This document shows positions 17,782 through 26,389 of a stretch of DNA of 57,281 nt, piece by piece; within the stretch, counting starts at the first letter, position 1; the number at the start of each line of letters is the position of its first letter. The notes beneath the pieces are model-generated. The model was not told the origin of the DNA, did not search any database, and worked only from the letters and a program-made list of their open reading frames with translations. A program made the position numbers and the translations under genes. Source of the DNA: Fimadaptatus sp948467645 (GTDB lineage Bacteria > Bacillota > Clostridia > Christensenellales > Aristaeellaceae); assembly GCA_948467645.1 (NCBI GenBank), contig CAOKFD010000009.1:1-57281 (forward strand), read 5' to 3'.

Positions 17782-18567
17782 ATGTTGGTTATATATGAAA
17801 ATCCGGGCTTTGAACATTCAATAGCGAGTATATTGTTGTTTCAAGAAGATGACACCGCGCCATACTGGTCGGATGCGCTTTACTATTTTTATCCGCATGT
17901 CGATAAGAAAAAGATGCTTTCCATTTCAATAACTGAGAGGGGGCAATATCTTACAGAAGTCTTAAGGAATGTGTGGGATGATTTATCAAAAGAACTCGAC
18001 CAAAAGGTTGAATTGTATAATTTGCATTTTAACCGATATCATGCTCAGATTGATGATGCCCTATCTGAAGCGTTTGAGATGGATACGAGTAGTATCTTTA
18101 ACGACTTAAAAGCATATATTACTTTGAACCCGGTTTGTCCGCGCTTTTTGAAGGAGAAGTATTTCGATGTTTTTTATAAAAACAGCGAACGGGGAGCATT
18201 GGGCATGTCTATTCATGAAATCATACATTATATTTGGTTTTATGTATGGCATAATCACTTTAGAGACGACTATGAGGAATATGATCAGCCTTCTTTAAAA
18301 TGGATATTAAGTGAAATGGTAGTTGAAAGCATAATGGACGACAACAGACTATCATCAATCAATCCCTACTATCCTCGTGAGAACGGAGGATGTGTTTACC
18401 GGTATTTTCAGGACATGATTATTCAGAATGAGCCTATACTGGACACGCTAAGAAGAATGAAGAAAGAAAATCATATAACAGAATATATGGAAGTTGCATA
18501 CAGGTATTGCTTGGAAAACAAATGTGCAATACGAAATCATATTATAGAAGCTGAAAAGGAATTCTAA
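17782..18567 (+). CDS. Zincin-like putative metallopeptidase-fold protein
   Basis: A 261-residue soluble protein. HEIIH at 145-149 is a textbook HExxH zinc motif in a predicted helix; E178 or E182 in ILSEMVVESIMDD is well placed as the third, gluzincin-type ligand. No signal peptide is present, so it acts in the cytoplasm if active. An in-frame TTG at 17764 is discarded because ATG 17782 follows GAGGAG. Base composition is much more AT-rich than the flanking sugar genes, consistent with transfer. It resembles DUF2268/M48-like uncharacterised peptidases only by motif. Context with relics and an insertion sequence points to a mobile or defence-type island. Confidence 0.65.
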   Translation: MLVIYENPGFEHSIASILLFQEDDTAPYWSDALYYFYPHVDKKKMLSISITERGQYLTEVLRNVWDDLSKELDQKVELYNLHFNRYHAQIDDALSEAFEMDTSSIFNDLKAYITLNPVCPRFLKEKYFDVFYKNSERGALGMSIHEIIHYIWFYVWHNHFRDDYEEYDQPSLKWILSEMVVESIMDDNRLSSINPYYPRENGGCVYRYFQDMIIQNEPILDTLRRMKKENHITEYMEVAYRYCLENKCAIRNHIIEAEKEF

Positions 18568-18571
18568 AAGG

Positions 18572-18724
18572 CGACAATGCGCCGAAACTGCGCAAGGCCA
18601 TCAGCAGCGCGACCGCGCCGTAATTAAGACTTACGGTTTCTGGGGCAAGCTGAACGCCAAATCTGCCTACATGGCCGAGACGATGAAGATGTATCATCAC
18701 TGTAATCCCCAACCGTTTTACGGT
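18572..18724 (+). pseudogene. Unrecognised gene fragment interrupted by the insertion sequence
   Basis: An open stretch without a start codon reads HQQRDRAVIKTYGFWGKLNA then KSAYMAETMKMYHHCNPQPF and enters the left inverted repeat of the element at 18725. It looks like a genuine coding remnant, more GC-rich than its neighbours, broken by the insertion. No continuation was found to the right of the element. Confidence 0.35.
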
Positions 18725-19377
18725 GAGTGTCCAAATCAAAGATTTTGTGATAGAATAGAGAATATGAAGAAGATAACAGAAGCGGCATGAAAAAAATGCC
18801 CCAAATGTAGAAAGACGGAGAACCAGATTAAAGCAGGGTATAATGCTTCGGGAAGTCAGCGCTGCAATAACCAACCGGTCAGCGACTGTTCAATAGTAGA
18901 GCTGGATGAGCTATATTGGTTTTTAGAATATAAGCCACAGACTGAAACGCGGGAAAACGTCTATATCATGACCATGGTAATCCGATAGCCGCACCAAATA
19001 GTAGGGCACAAGGTAAGCCAGAATAAAGCAGCCGGAACAATTCAGCAAATGGTTGATGCCGCTCCCATAGCAAAGCAGTATTGTACAGACGGATACTTTG
19101 GATATTTGGATGTGATCTTCCTTGGAAGGCACATTTTCAACATCCACAGCAAAAACAGTAGAGGGTGTTAATGTTGATTTGCGGCATTATATTCCTACGC
19201 TGGCGCGTCGCAGCAGACGTTTTCCTCGGAAACTGGAGAATCTTCAGACGGTTCTTGCCGTCTTTGCTCAGGCCTATAATCGTTTCGGCAGATAAAAATT
19301 GCTATATCGCTCTCTGCATCATTCCTCTTCTCTCCCTTTCTCTCTTTGATTTCTTTTAAATCTCATTTTGGACACTC
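18725..19377. mobile_element. Degenerate IS1-like insertion sequence, about 650 bp
   Basis: Bounded by imperfect inverted repeats with an 11-bp perfect core, GAGTGTCCAAA at 18725-18735 and its complement at 19367-19377. It encloses a disabled transposase gene. Flanking 8-mers are not the same, so no target duplication remains or the outer edges have drifted. Confidence 0.65.
18764..19295 (+). pseudogene. Inactivated IS1-superfamily-like transposase
   Basis: The reading frame shows a zinc-finger piece (KCPKCRKTENQIKAGYNASG), then ELDELYWFLEYKP, TETRENVYIMTMV, a KQYCTDGYFGYLDVIFLG block and, in another frame, EGVNVDLRHYIPTLARRSRR. These match IS1-like DDE transposases that start with an insA-type finger. 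Damage: TGA at 18788, TAG at 18986, a frameshift near 19160 and loss of the segment joining finger and catalytic region. It cannot make active enzyme. Confidence 0.75.
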
Positions 19378-19394
19378 CCAACTATTCCCGCATC

Positions 19395-19423
19395 TTTACA
19401 ACGCGTAATGGACGTGATAGTAT
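19395..19423 (+). promoter_or_regulatory. Promoter of the GH172-like gene
   Basis: TTTACA, 17 bp, TAGTAT, starting 17 bp outside the right end of the insertion sequence. Confidence 0.5.
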
Positions 19424-19477
19424 ACAAGTGGATCGTTAATAATGGCGTGCTTGCGATTTTTTAAGGAGGCTTTGCAC

Positions 19478-20506
19478 ATGAGACATTATACTCTGCTATC
19501 AGACGATCGTTCTTTTGCGTTTTCGGCTGAAAACCCTACCGGAACGCGCGGCGGCGGTTCCCGAGGCGGCGATTGCACAAAGCTGTCTCCGACTGTGACC
19601 ATCAAATCGGGTGAAACTGTGACGCTGGCCGATATCAACGGCTCCGGCATGATTCAGAACATGTGGTTTACGGGGTACGTCGGGCATAGTTTTATACTGA
19701 GGATATATTGGGAAAATCAGGAATATCCTTCCGTCGAAGCGCCGCTGTCGGCCTTTTTCGGCTGTGCGTATGACGAGAACTTCATCGATCGCGACGGATG
19801 TTATCCCGTGCTGAACTCGGCTGTGATGCTGGTTGCTCCAGGGCGCGGATATAATTGCTTCTTTGAAATGCCGTTTAGAAAGGCCTGCAGGATCACTATG
19901 GAAAATCGCAGCGGGAAGGATGAAAGCCTGTACTACATCATTACCGGCTGCTATAGTGACATGCCGGAGAACATCGCTTACTTCCACGCGTCTTACAGGC
20001 AGGAGCATCCCGTTCAGAAGGGGCGCAGCTATACGATTATCGATGGAATCAAGGGCAAAGGGCAGTTCCTTGGCGTTACGCTTGCAACCGGCATGAACGG
20101 CAACAACACGTGCTGGGTCGAAGGCGAAGCCAGGATGTACATTGACGATGATAAATACCCGTCCATACATTACACTGGTACGGAGGACTACTTTACCGGC
20201 TCGTACGGATTCGGAAACGATATATATAGGAAGCAGTACCAGACGTTCAGCGGGCACTACAGCGGCCTTTTTGCGATTCTGGGGGACAATATGGAATTCT
20301 ATAACGGGCAGCAGCGTTTTCTGCTTTACCGATTCCATGTGCCGGATCCCATACATTTTGAAGAATCGTTCCGAATGACAATCGATAACATGGGCTGGAC
20401 GGGCCCCCGATATGATGATTACACAAGCGTGGCCTACTGGTATCAGTCGCTTCCGTCGGCCAAGCTGAAAGAGTTGCCGAAGGATTCGGACATGTGTATG
20501 CGGTAA
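19478..20506 (+). CDS. DUF2961 / GH172-family glycoside hydrolase-like protein
   Basis: A 342-residue protein of the DUF2961 family, now glycoside hydrolase family 172, whose characterised members act on difructose dianhydride or arabinofuranosyl/fructofuranosyl linkages. Family landmarks: NPTGTRGGGSRGGDC near residue 20, IQNMWFT, and the pair WVEGE (E216) and GTEDYFTGSYGF (E236), which by spacing correspond to the catalytic glutamates. No signal peptide, so it works on imported saccharides. Upstream codons from ATG 19442 are rejected because TAAGGAGG lies just before ATG 19478. It is followed 56 bp later by a second sugar-related gene in the same direction. Confidence 0.87.
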   Translation: MRHYTLLSDDRSFAFSAENPTGTRGGGSRGGDCTKLSPTVTIKSGETVTLADINGSGMIQNMWFTGYVGHSFILRIYWENQEYPSVEAPLSAFFGCAYDENFIDRDGCYPVLNSAVMLVAPGRGYNCFFEMPFRKACRITMENRSGKDESLYYIITGCYSDMPENIAYFHASYRQEHPVQKGRSYTIIDGIKGKGQFLGVTLATGMNGNNTCWVEGEARMYIDDDKYPSIHYTGTEDYFTGSYGFGNDIYRKQYQTFSGHYSGLFAILGDNMEFYNGQQRFLLYRFHVPDPIHFEESFRMTIDNMGWTGPRYDDYTSVAYWYQSLPSAKLKELPKDSDMCMR

Positions 20507-20521
20507 GCGCTATGATCTTTC

Positions 20522-20535
20522 GAGACACACTCTAG
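20522..20535 (-). repeat. 14-bp sequence also present at 57206-57219
   Basis: CTAGAGTGTGTCTC on the minus strand here equals the plus-strand sequence near the right edge. It resembles an insertion-sequence end, but no transposase is next to this copy. Confidence 0.4.
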
Positions 20536-20562
20536 CGAAATAAAATAAGGCAGGCGAAATTC

Positions 20563-21753
20563 ATGGAACTAAAGAGCTGCACAGGCATAAACGGAGAAAA
20601 ACGGGATTACATACTCTATCCAAAGGCCATTCCGCCGTATGAACAGTCGGACTACATTACCGACGTGCTGTTCGATACTTTCAGGTATCACAGCGGCGAG
20701 GGCGACATGTGGCCGATTACGTGGGCAAACGATAATTGTCTGTATTGCGGAGCGGGCGACAACAAGGGCTGCTCGACCAATTTGTGGCGGGTAACTACGT
20801 TTGACTTTGAACCCGGCGCGCTGACCAGCACCGGGCGTTGGAGCAACGACATGATTAATCCCGACCCCGCGAATATACGCGAGGTGCTGAAGGACAAGGC
20901 CATAACTTCAATTAAGCCGTCGGGACTGCTGGACATCGACGGGACGCTGTACCTGAGCATGGAGGCGCAGAATTACGGCGACAATCCCCTGTTCGGCAGG
21001 CAGCATAACTTTTACGGCTGGATATTGAAATCCACTGACCGGGGCATCAGCTTCACTGAATCGACCGACCGCCATTTCTTCACCGGCAGTCTGTCGTCGT
21101 GCCACTTCCTGCAGTTTGGCAAGGGCTATGCGGGCGCGCGCGACGAATTTGTCTATGCGTACTTCCCGTACGATATGGAGAATGGCCAAAGCTATTGGGA
21201 AAACAGCGACGCGCTGCTGCTGGGCAGAGTGCCTAAGGACAGCATTATGGACAGGAGCGCATGGGAATTCTATGCGTCCGATTCGCCGAACGCGCCGCAG
21301 TGGAGCAGCAAGGTTGAGGATGCGCGCCCCGTATTCTGCTATACCAAGATGACAGGTTCAAATCACGTCGTATACAACGCCGGAATCGGCCGCTATATAA
21401 TGGGAAACTACAGCTTCATCGACGAGGAATTGAACCCGCGCCCGATACATCAGATGGAGTATCCCGAGTCCAGCATAAGCCAGCTTACGCTGTACGAAGC
21501 GCCCGAACCGTGGGGGCCGTGGAAGCTGTTCTACCGTAACGACGACTGGGGCACGTATGGCGATTATCAGCCCAATTTCCCGACAAAGTGGATGACCGAC
21601 GACGGGCATCTTATGTATATGGTTTCTTCAGGCTCATGGGACGATTATAACTTCGTCGTGCAGAAGGTTGCGCTGAAGCTGAAGGGCGAGACTGAATTTC
21701 CTAAGGAATCCAAGTTTTTCAGGTATATTCGGGCTGGGTTGGATAAGCGGTAA
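20563..21753 (+). CDS. DUF4185-like beta-propeller protein, putative glycoside-active enzyme
   Basis: A 396-residue protein without signal peptide. Repeated aspartate- and Trp-rich strands (MWPITWANDNCLYCGAGDN, KSTDRGISFTES, YEAPEPWGPWKLFYRNDDWG) suggest a five-bladed propeller of the DUF4185/sialidase-like or GH43/GH117-like type. The exact family is not certain. Its position directly behind a GH172-like gene and before a terminator suggests that both act on the same carbohydrate. ATG follows AGGCAGG. Confidence 0.65.
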   Translation: MELKSCTGINGEKRDYILYPKAIPPYEQSDYITDVLFDTFRYHSGEGDMWPITWANDNCLYCGAGDNKGCSTNLWRVTTFDFEPGALTSTGRWSNDMINPDPANIREVLKDKAITSIKPSGLLDIDGTLYLSMEAQNYGDNPLFGRQHNFYGWILKSTDRGISFTESTDRHFFTGSLSSCHFLQFGKGYAGARDEFVYAYFPYDMENGQSYWENSDALLLGRVPKDSIMDRSAWEFYASDSPNAPQWSSKVEDARPVFCYTKMTGSNHVVYNAGIGRYIMGNYSFIDEELNPRPIHQMEYPESSISQLTLYEAPEPWGPWKLFYRNDDWGTYGDYQPNFPTKWMTDDGHLMYMVSSGSWDDYNFVVQKVALKLKGETEFPKESKFFRYIRAGLDKR

Positions 21754-21786
21754 GTTGGTTGTAATGTGCAGATAATAGTTAAATAT

Positions 21787-21817
21787 AACGGGCTGTCTCT
21801 TGATGAGACAGCCCGTT
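21787..21817. terminator. Convergent intrinsic terminator
   Basis: A 13-bp perfect stem (AACGGGCTGTCTC / GAGACAGCCCGTT) with a 5-nt loop, between the propeller gene and the converging ABC system 2. Confidence 0.88.
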
Positions 21818-21835
21818 ATTCTAATCAGCCTTTAC

Positions 21836-23380
21836 TTAGCCCAGCAGCGCCACATAAGCATCATAAGCATTCTGGCACAGCTCGACATAGCGGTCAACCT
21901 GCAGCGCCTGCAGCTGCGCAAGGTGGTTCGCCCACACGTTTTCGTCTATCGTGCCGAATATAGCTTCCGCTACGAAGGACTGGACGTATGCGTCGATCTC
22001 AACGTACAGCAGGCCCTTTTCGCTGGTCTCCATGTCGGAGATGGGGCCTTCGTGATACGCAACCGCGGGGAAGTACGGTATATACTCCAGTATCGCGGTT
22101 TCGCGGATAGTCTTGGGCGAAACGTTGCCGGAATAGTCCTGCTTATTGATGAGCTGGAAGCCCGAGCTGCCGGTCTCGCCGTGGGTGTACACGTACTGGT
22201 CCCAGAACTCATAGCCTTCCGGCGGCTGAGAATCGTAATCGTGTAGCGTGTAGTTGTTGCCCTCGCCGGTGCGCTCCCAGTACACGCCCTCTTCACCAAA
22301 GCGGCTGGTCATCTTGCGCGCGAAGTCGGAGTTGATGTACTCATACACCTTGCATATCACGTCGGCGTATTCGCAATCGGCGGGCATCGAAATCGCCTGA
22401 GCAACCGAGTCATTGCTGCCCTCGAACAGTATCTTTTCATTGGGGCCGGTGATTATGTGCATCGGTACGAAGCCGTCCAGGAAGTTCTGAGGATTGTACT
22501 TCGCAACAACGCCCAGCATGTTCTGTGAGATCTTGCCGGTGAGCTGGTCGGTGGTCTGGGACAGGGATTCCTTGTCGAGCAGACCTTCCTTGGCGAGGCC
22601 GTTCAGCCAAACCAGCGCCTGATAGAACTCGTCCTGACTGGCCTGAAAATATACCTTGCCATCGTCGTCGCAGTCCACATAATTGGCTGTGTCGTACAGC
22701 ACGCCGAATATGCCGAACAGATCGGTAAACTTACCGGCCCAGCCCTTTTCCTGCAGGGACAGCGGAATCTCATCGGCAACGCCGTTCTGGTTGAGGTCGT
22801 TGTCGTGGAAAGCCTTCAGCACGGTTTCAAAGTCTTCCAGCGTGGTGGGGTTTTCCATGCCCACGGCATCCAGCCAGTTCTGGTTAATCCAGTACATGGT
22901 GCCGACGGTGCTGTCAAGGCTGTAAGTAAAGCCTATTGGCAGTACGTAAATGCCGCCGTCGTTGCTCTTTGCACCGGCCAGTACGGTGGGCTCGTCCTCG
23001 AACACCTTTACCAGCGTGGGGCAGTATTCGTTTATCAGATCGGTCAGTTCGTAGAACATATCTATGTTCTCGTTCATGGTGGCCTTGCTCAGCGAGCCCA
23101 TGAACAGATCGGGCATATCGCCGGACGCAACCAGCAGGTTAGTCTGAGTAGTCCAGTCGTTCAGCTCGTTCCACTCGAAATATACATTCGTTTCGGCGGA
23201 GATCTGCTGATAGAACTCCTTCTCACTCCATGGAACCAGACAATAGCTGTTGGAAGCGACTGCAACTGTGATTGTGACCGGCTCCTCAACGATGGGAGTG
23301 ACGACGGTTCCTTCGGCAAACGCTGCGCCGGAGCAAATCAGCATCGCCAACGCCAGTATCAGGGACATAAGCTTCTTCAT
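21836..23380 (-). CDS. Extracellular solute-binding protein, LplA-like (ABC system 2)
   Basis: A 514-residue secreted binding protein. The signal peptide MKKLMSLILALAMLICSGAA is cleaved after AFA. The loop DNDLNQNGVADEIPL is the calcium-loop signature of the LplA family. Many aromatic residues (YWINQNWLDAVG) fit a sugar-binding cleft. It is the last gene of a permease-permease-binding protein operon. Convergence with the GH172-like pair makes a shared substrate possible. Confidence 0.92.
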   Translation of the reverse strand: MKKLMSLILALAMLICSGAAFAEGTVVTPIVEEPVTITVAVASNSYCLVPWSEKEFYQQISAETNVYFEWNELNDWTTQTNLLVASGDMPDLFMGSLSKATMNENIDMFYELTDLINEYCPTLVKVFEDEPTVLAGAKSNDGGIYVLPIGFTYSLDSTVGTMYWINQNWLDAVGMENPTTLEDFETVLKAFHDNDLNQNGVADEIPLSLQEKGWAGKFTDLFGIFGVLYDTANYVDCDDDGKVYFQASQDEFYQALVWLNGLAKEGLLDKESLSQTTDQLTGKISQNMLGVVAKYNPQNFLDGFVPMHIITGPNEKILFEGSNDSVAQAISMPADCEYADVICKVYEYINSDFARKMTSRFGEEGVYWERTGEGNNYTLHDYDSQPPEGYEFWDQYVYTHGETGSSGFQLINKQDYSGNVSPKTIRETAILEYIPYFPAVAYHEGPISDMETSEKGLLYVEIDAYVQSFVAEAIFGTIDENVWANHLAQLQALQVDRYVELCQNAYDAYVALLG

Positions 23381-23439
23381 CGGATTACCATCCTTTCATA
23401 ATATGGATATATTCCCCGTGCGGCACGCGCCGCTTGACA

Positions 23440-24366
23440 TCAGCCCTTGACCGCGCCAATCATGACGCCTTTAATGAAGTACTTTTGCAGGAACGGATAC
23501 ACCGCGATTATCGGCAGCGTGGATACCACGATTACGCAGTATTTGGTCAGCGTACCCAGGTTTTCCAGATTGCTTTCGCTCTGAGCCGACTCGGCAACCG
23601 TCGTGACGCTCTTTTCCAGCGCGGAGCCGGTCAGCAAAATCTGGCGCAGTATCAGCTGAAGCGGATAGTACTCCAAGTCCTGCAAATAAATCATCGCATT
23701 GAAGTATGCGTTCCAATGCCCAACCGCGCTGTACAGCGCAAGCACCGCAAGTATGGGCTTGGACAGCGGCAGTATTATCGATACGAAAAGCCGCTGAATG
23801 GAACAGCCATCCACCATTGCCGCCTCATGCAGTTCAAACGGAATCGAAGTTGCAAAGTAAGTGCGCGCGATAATCATGTTGTACACCGAAAACGCGCTCA
23901 ACAGGATTATTACCAGCGGATTATTTATCAGGTGCAAATCCTTTACCAGCAGGTACGACGGAATCAGGCCGCCGCTAAAATACATGGTGAATATGAATAT
24001 ACCCATGAACACATTGTGGCCGATCAGGTCCTTGCGCGACAGCGAAAACGCCGCCATAGTAGTCACCAGCACGTTTACGATAGTGCCGGGTATTACATAG
24101 CGGAATACCGTGTTGCGGTATCCGATCCATATCTTTGCGTTCTGCAATATGTTCTTGTATCCGACCAGCGTTACGTTCTGCGGATAGAGGAGTATTCTGC
24201 CCGAGCTTACTATGCCGGGGTCGGTGAACGACGCTATCAGCACGAAGTACAGTGGGTACAGCGTAATCACCATCAGCAATATGAGCAGCGCCATTATGAC
24301 TATCCGGGTGATAAAGTCAGCCGTCGGCTCTTTAATCCGGTTGGAATGCTTTCTGGCAGTCATCAT
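23440..24366 (-). CDS. Carbohydrate ABC transporter permease, YtcP/LplC-like (system 2)
   Basis: A 308-residue MalG-like permease with an EAA loop at about residue 205 (EAAMVDGCSIQRLFVSIILP, where the usual Ala after Gly is Cys) and the C-terminal signature KYFIKGVMIGAVKG. Starts 13 bp after the LplB-like gene with AAGGGGG before the ATG. It pairs with the next permease to form the membrane channel. Confidence 0.94.
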   Translation of the reverse strand: MMTARKHSNRIKEPTADFITRIVIMALLILLMVITLYPLYFVLIASFTDPGIVSSGRILLYPQNVTLVGYKNILQNAKIWIGYRNTVFRYVIPGTIVNVLVTTMAAFSLSRKDLIGHNVFMGIFIFTMYFSGGLIPSYLLVKDLHLINNPLVIILLSAFSVYNMIIARTYFATSIPFELHEAAMVDGCSIQRLFVSIILPLSKPILAVLALYSAVGHWNAYFNAMIYLQDLEYYPLQLILRQILLTGSALEKSVTTVAESAQSESNLENLGTLTKYCVIVVSTLPIIAVYPFLQKYFIKGVMIGAVKG

Positions 24367-24379
24367 ATCAGTATCCCCC

Positions 24380-25321
24380 TTACCACAACGCCATGCCGGA
24401 CAGTTTCTTGGTAAGCGTATTTACCACGACCAGCATTATGAAGTTGATTACGTTATTGAACAGACCTATCGCCGCAGAATACGAGAACTGCGCGTTTTCA
24501 AGTCCGATCTTATATGTATAGGTAGAAATTACTTCAGACGTTGTAATGTTGGTCGAGTTCTGCATCAGATAGACTTTCTCATAGCCCACGCTCATTATGG
24601 AGCCCGCCTGCATTATCAGCAGTATCACGATCGTCGGCGCAAGCGCGGGCAGGTCTATATGCCACATGCGCTGCAGAATCGTCGCGCCGTCTATGCGCGC
24701 CGCCTCGTGCTGCTGCGGGTCTACACCTGAAAGCGTTGCGATGTATATTACCGCGCTCCAGCCCATGTTCTGCCATACGCCCGACCATACGTACAGGTGT
24801 CGGAAATACTGCGGTTCGCCGAAGAAGTGAATCTTATTAAAGCCCAGCGCCGCAATCGCGGTGTTTACAAAGCCGGTTGTCGTGGAGAAGAACATGCTCA
24901 GCATACCTACGAGCACGACGGTGGATATGAAGTGCGGCGCGTATGATACCGTCTGAGCAAACTTTTTGAACCATGGATACTGTACGTAGTTAAACAGCAG
25001 CGCCAGAATTATCGGGATAGGAAATCCAACTATAATGGAATACACCGATACCGAAAGCGTATTTGTAAGCAACAGCATAAAGCGCGGCGACGAAAAAAAC
25101 GTCTTAAAATGCGCCAGCCCAACCCATGCGCTGCCCATTATGCCCTTGGACGCCTTAAAGTTTTTGAACGCTATCTGCACGCCGTACATGGGCGCATAGC
25201 AGAATACCGCCACATACACAAGTGCCGGCACCAGGAACAGATAAAGCATATAGTTATTCTTTATTGATTTCCATGCTGCACTCTTTTTTGTTCTCCCTGT
25301 GGCTTTAGCCGGTACCGACAT
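24380..25321 (-). CDS. Carbohydrate ABC transporter permease, LplB-like (system 2)
   Basis: A 313-residue MalF-like permease with MYGVQIAFKNFKASKGIMGS near residue 50 and the EAA loop EAARIDGATILQRMWHIDLP. First gene of its operon, with GAAAGGGG before the ATG and a fully consensus promoter upstream. Confidence 0.94.
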   Translation of the reverse strand: MSVPAKATGRTKKSAAWKSIKNNYMLYLFLVPALVYVAVFCYAPMYGVQIAFKNFKASKGIMGSAWVGLAHFKTFFSSPRFMLLLTNTLSVSVYSIIVGFPIPIILALLFNYVQYPWFKKFAQTVSYAPHFISTVVLVGMLSMFFSTTTGFVNTAIAALGFNKIHFFGEPQYFRHLYVWSGVWQNMGWSAVIYIATLSGVDPQQHEAARIDGATILQRMWHIDLPALAPTIVILLIMQAGSIMSVGYEKVYLMQNSTNITTSEVISTYTYKIGLENAQFSYSAAIGLFNNVINFIMLVVVNTLTKKLSGMALW

Positions 25322-25368
25322 TTACGCGCGCCCCTTTCATAACACGTTTCTTACCCAATTCAATCATC

Positions 25369-25397
25369 ATTATATCTTAACGTGCAAATTATGTCAA
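25369..25397 (-). promoter_or_regulatory. Consensus sigma-A promoter of ABC system 2
   Basis: TTGACA, 17 bp, TATAAT on the minus strand, a perfect match in boxes and spacing, 47 bp before the start codon. Confidence 0.9.
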
Positions 25398-25518
25398 CAT
25401 TTTTATTGAATAAAAAATTATCGTGTAGTTTTAGATTTGCATTCGCGTTTTGCCAGTCTTTAGTCATATGGTGTTATGTTTCGGAATTGATTAGAGTCTT
25501 TATGACGGATAATAATAC

Positions 25519-25548
25519 TGCCCGTCAGTCTTAGTTGACCGACGGGCA
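25519..25548 (-). terminator. Hairpin downstream of pflA
   Basis: TGCCCGTC pairs with GACGGGCA, extended by GTC/GAC inside after one mismatch. The minus-strand tail is only AT-rich (GTATTATTATCC). The 322-bp gap between pflA and ABC system 2 holds this hairpin and the promoter at 25369-25397 and nothing else recognised. Confidence 0.6.
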
Positions 25549-25643
25549 ATGTATGATATATTCTGATATTCAGGCTGCAAAGGCAGCTTGCTAAACCGAT
25601 ATGTACGCTCAAAGCGACTTATTATCTGACTATATGTGCTTCC

Positions 25644-26351
25644 TCAAATTTCCGCCAGCAGCTCCTTCAGCCTATTATCCGTCATTCCCGGCACATCCTT
25701 GAGCGGGAATTCAATCCCCATCCGCTCATACTTCTCCATGCACAGCTTATGAAACGGCAAAAACTCCAGCTTTTCGAAATTGGGATAGCTTTGCGCCTTT
25801 GCCTTTACGCGGCGCAGATGCTCCGGCGCGTCGGTAAGGCCCGGCACTACCACATGCCTTATCCACAGCGGTACGTTCTTTTCGGCGGTCAGGCTGAGGA
25901 AGCCTTCCACATTCGCCATATCCGCGCGGCAATACCTGCGGTAGTCCTCGCTCGTCAGGAACTTTATGTCGCACAGCACCAGATCGGTATTTTTAAGCAC
26001 GCGTTCGGCGGCATCCAGCCTGCCCACGCCCGACGTGTCGAGCGCGGTATGCACGCCCTCCTGATGCAGCCTTTCAAAAAACTCGGCCACGAAATCCGCC
26101 TGCAGCAGCGGTTCGCCGCCCGAGACGGTCACGCCGCCGCCGTTTTTCCAGTACGGCCTGAAGCGCAGTACGCGGCGGGCCAGCTCGTCCACTGTCGTGG
26201 GCGTGCCGCCCTCAGGCGACCATGTGTCCGGGTTATGGCAATATGCGCAGCGCAGTGGGCAGCCCTGCATGAACACTACGCACCGAACGCCCGGCCCGTC
26301 AACCGCGCCGAGCGACTGAATCGAATGTATATTGCCTGTCAATACAAACAC
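25644..26351 (-). CDS. pflA: Pyruvate formate-lyase activating enzyme (radical SAM)
   Basis: A 235-residue cytosolic radical-SAM enzyme that abstracts hydrogen from the PflB glycine to make the glycyl radical. The 4Fe-4S cysteines C31, C35 and C38 lie in GCPLRCAYCHNPDTW, and the SAM-binding GGE segment is VSGGEPLLQ. HSIQSLGAVDGPGVR is diagnostic. The GTG start at 26351 sits close to AAAGGG; the TTG three codons on (26342) has better spacing and is a real alternative. It follows pflB by 38 bp in one operon. Confidence 0.97.
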   Translation of the reverse strand: MFVLTGNIHSIQSLGAVDGPGVRCVVFMQGCPLRCAYCHNPDTWSPEGGTPTTVDELARRVLRFRPYWKNGGGVTVSGGEPLLQADFVAEFFERLHQEGVHTALDTSGVGRLDAAERVLKNTDLVLCDIKFLTSEDYRRYCRADMANVEGFLSLTAEKNVPLWIRHVVVPGLTDAPEHLRRVKAKAQSYPNFEKLEFLPFHKLCMEKYERMGIEFPLKDVPGMTDNRLKELLAEI

Positions 26352-26389
26352 GCCCTTTCTGTACTGCGCATCCCTGCCGCGCGGCTGAA

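Noticed and set aside
18725..19377. Target-site duplication around the degenerate insertion sequence
   Set aside because: The 8 bp on each side do not match (TTTACGGT versus CCAACTAT).
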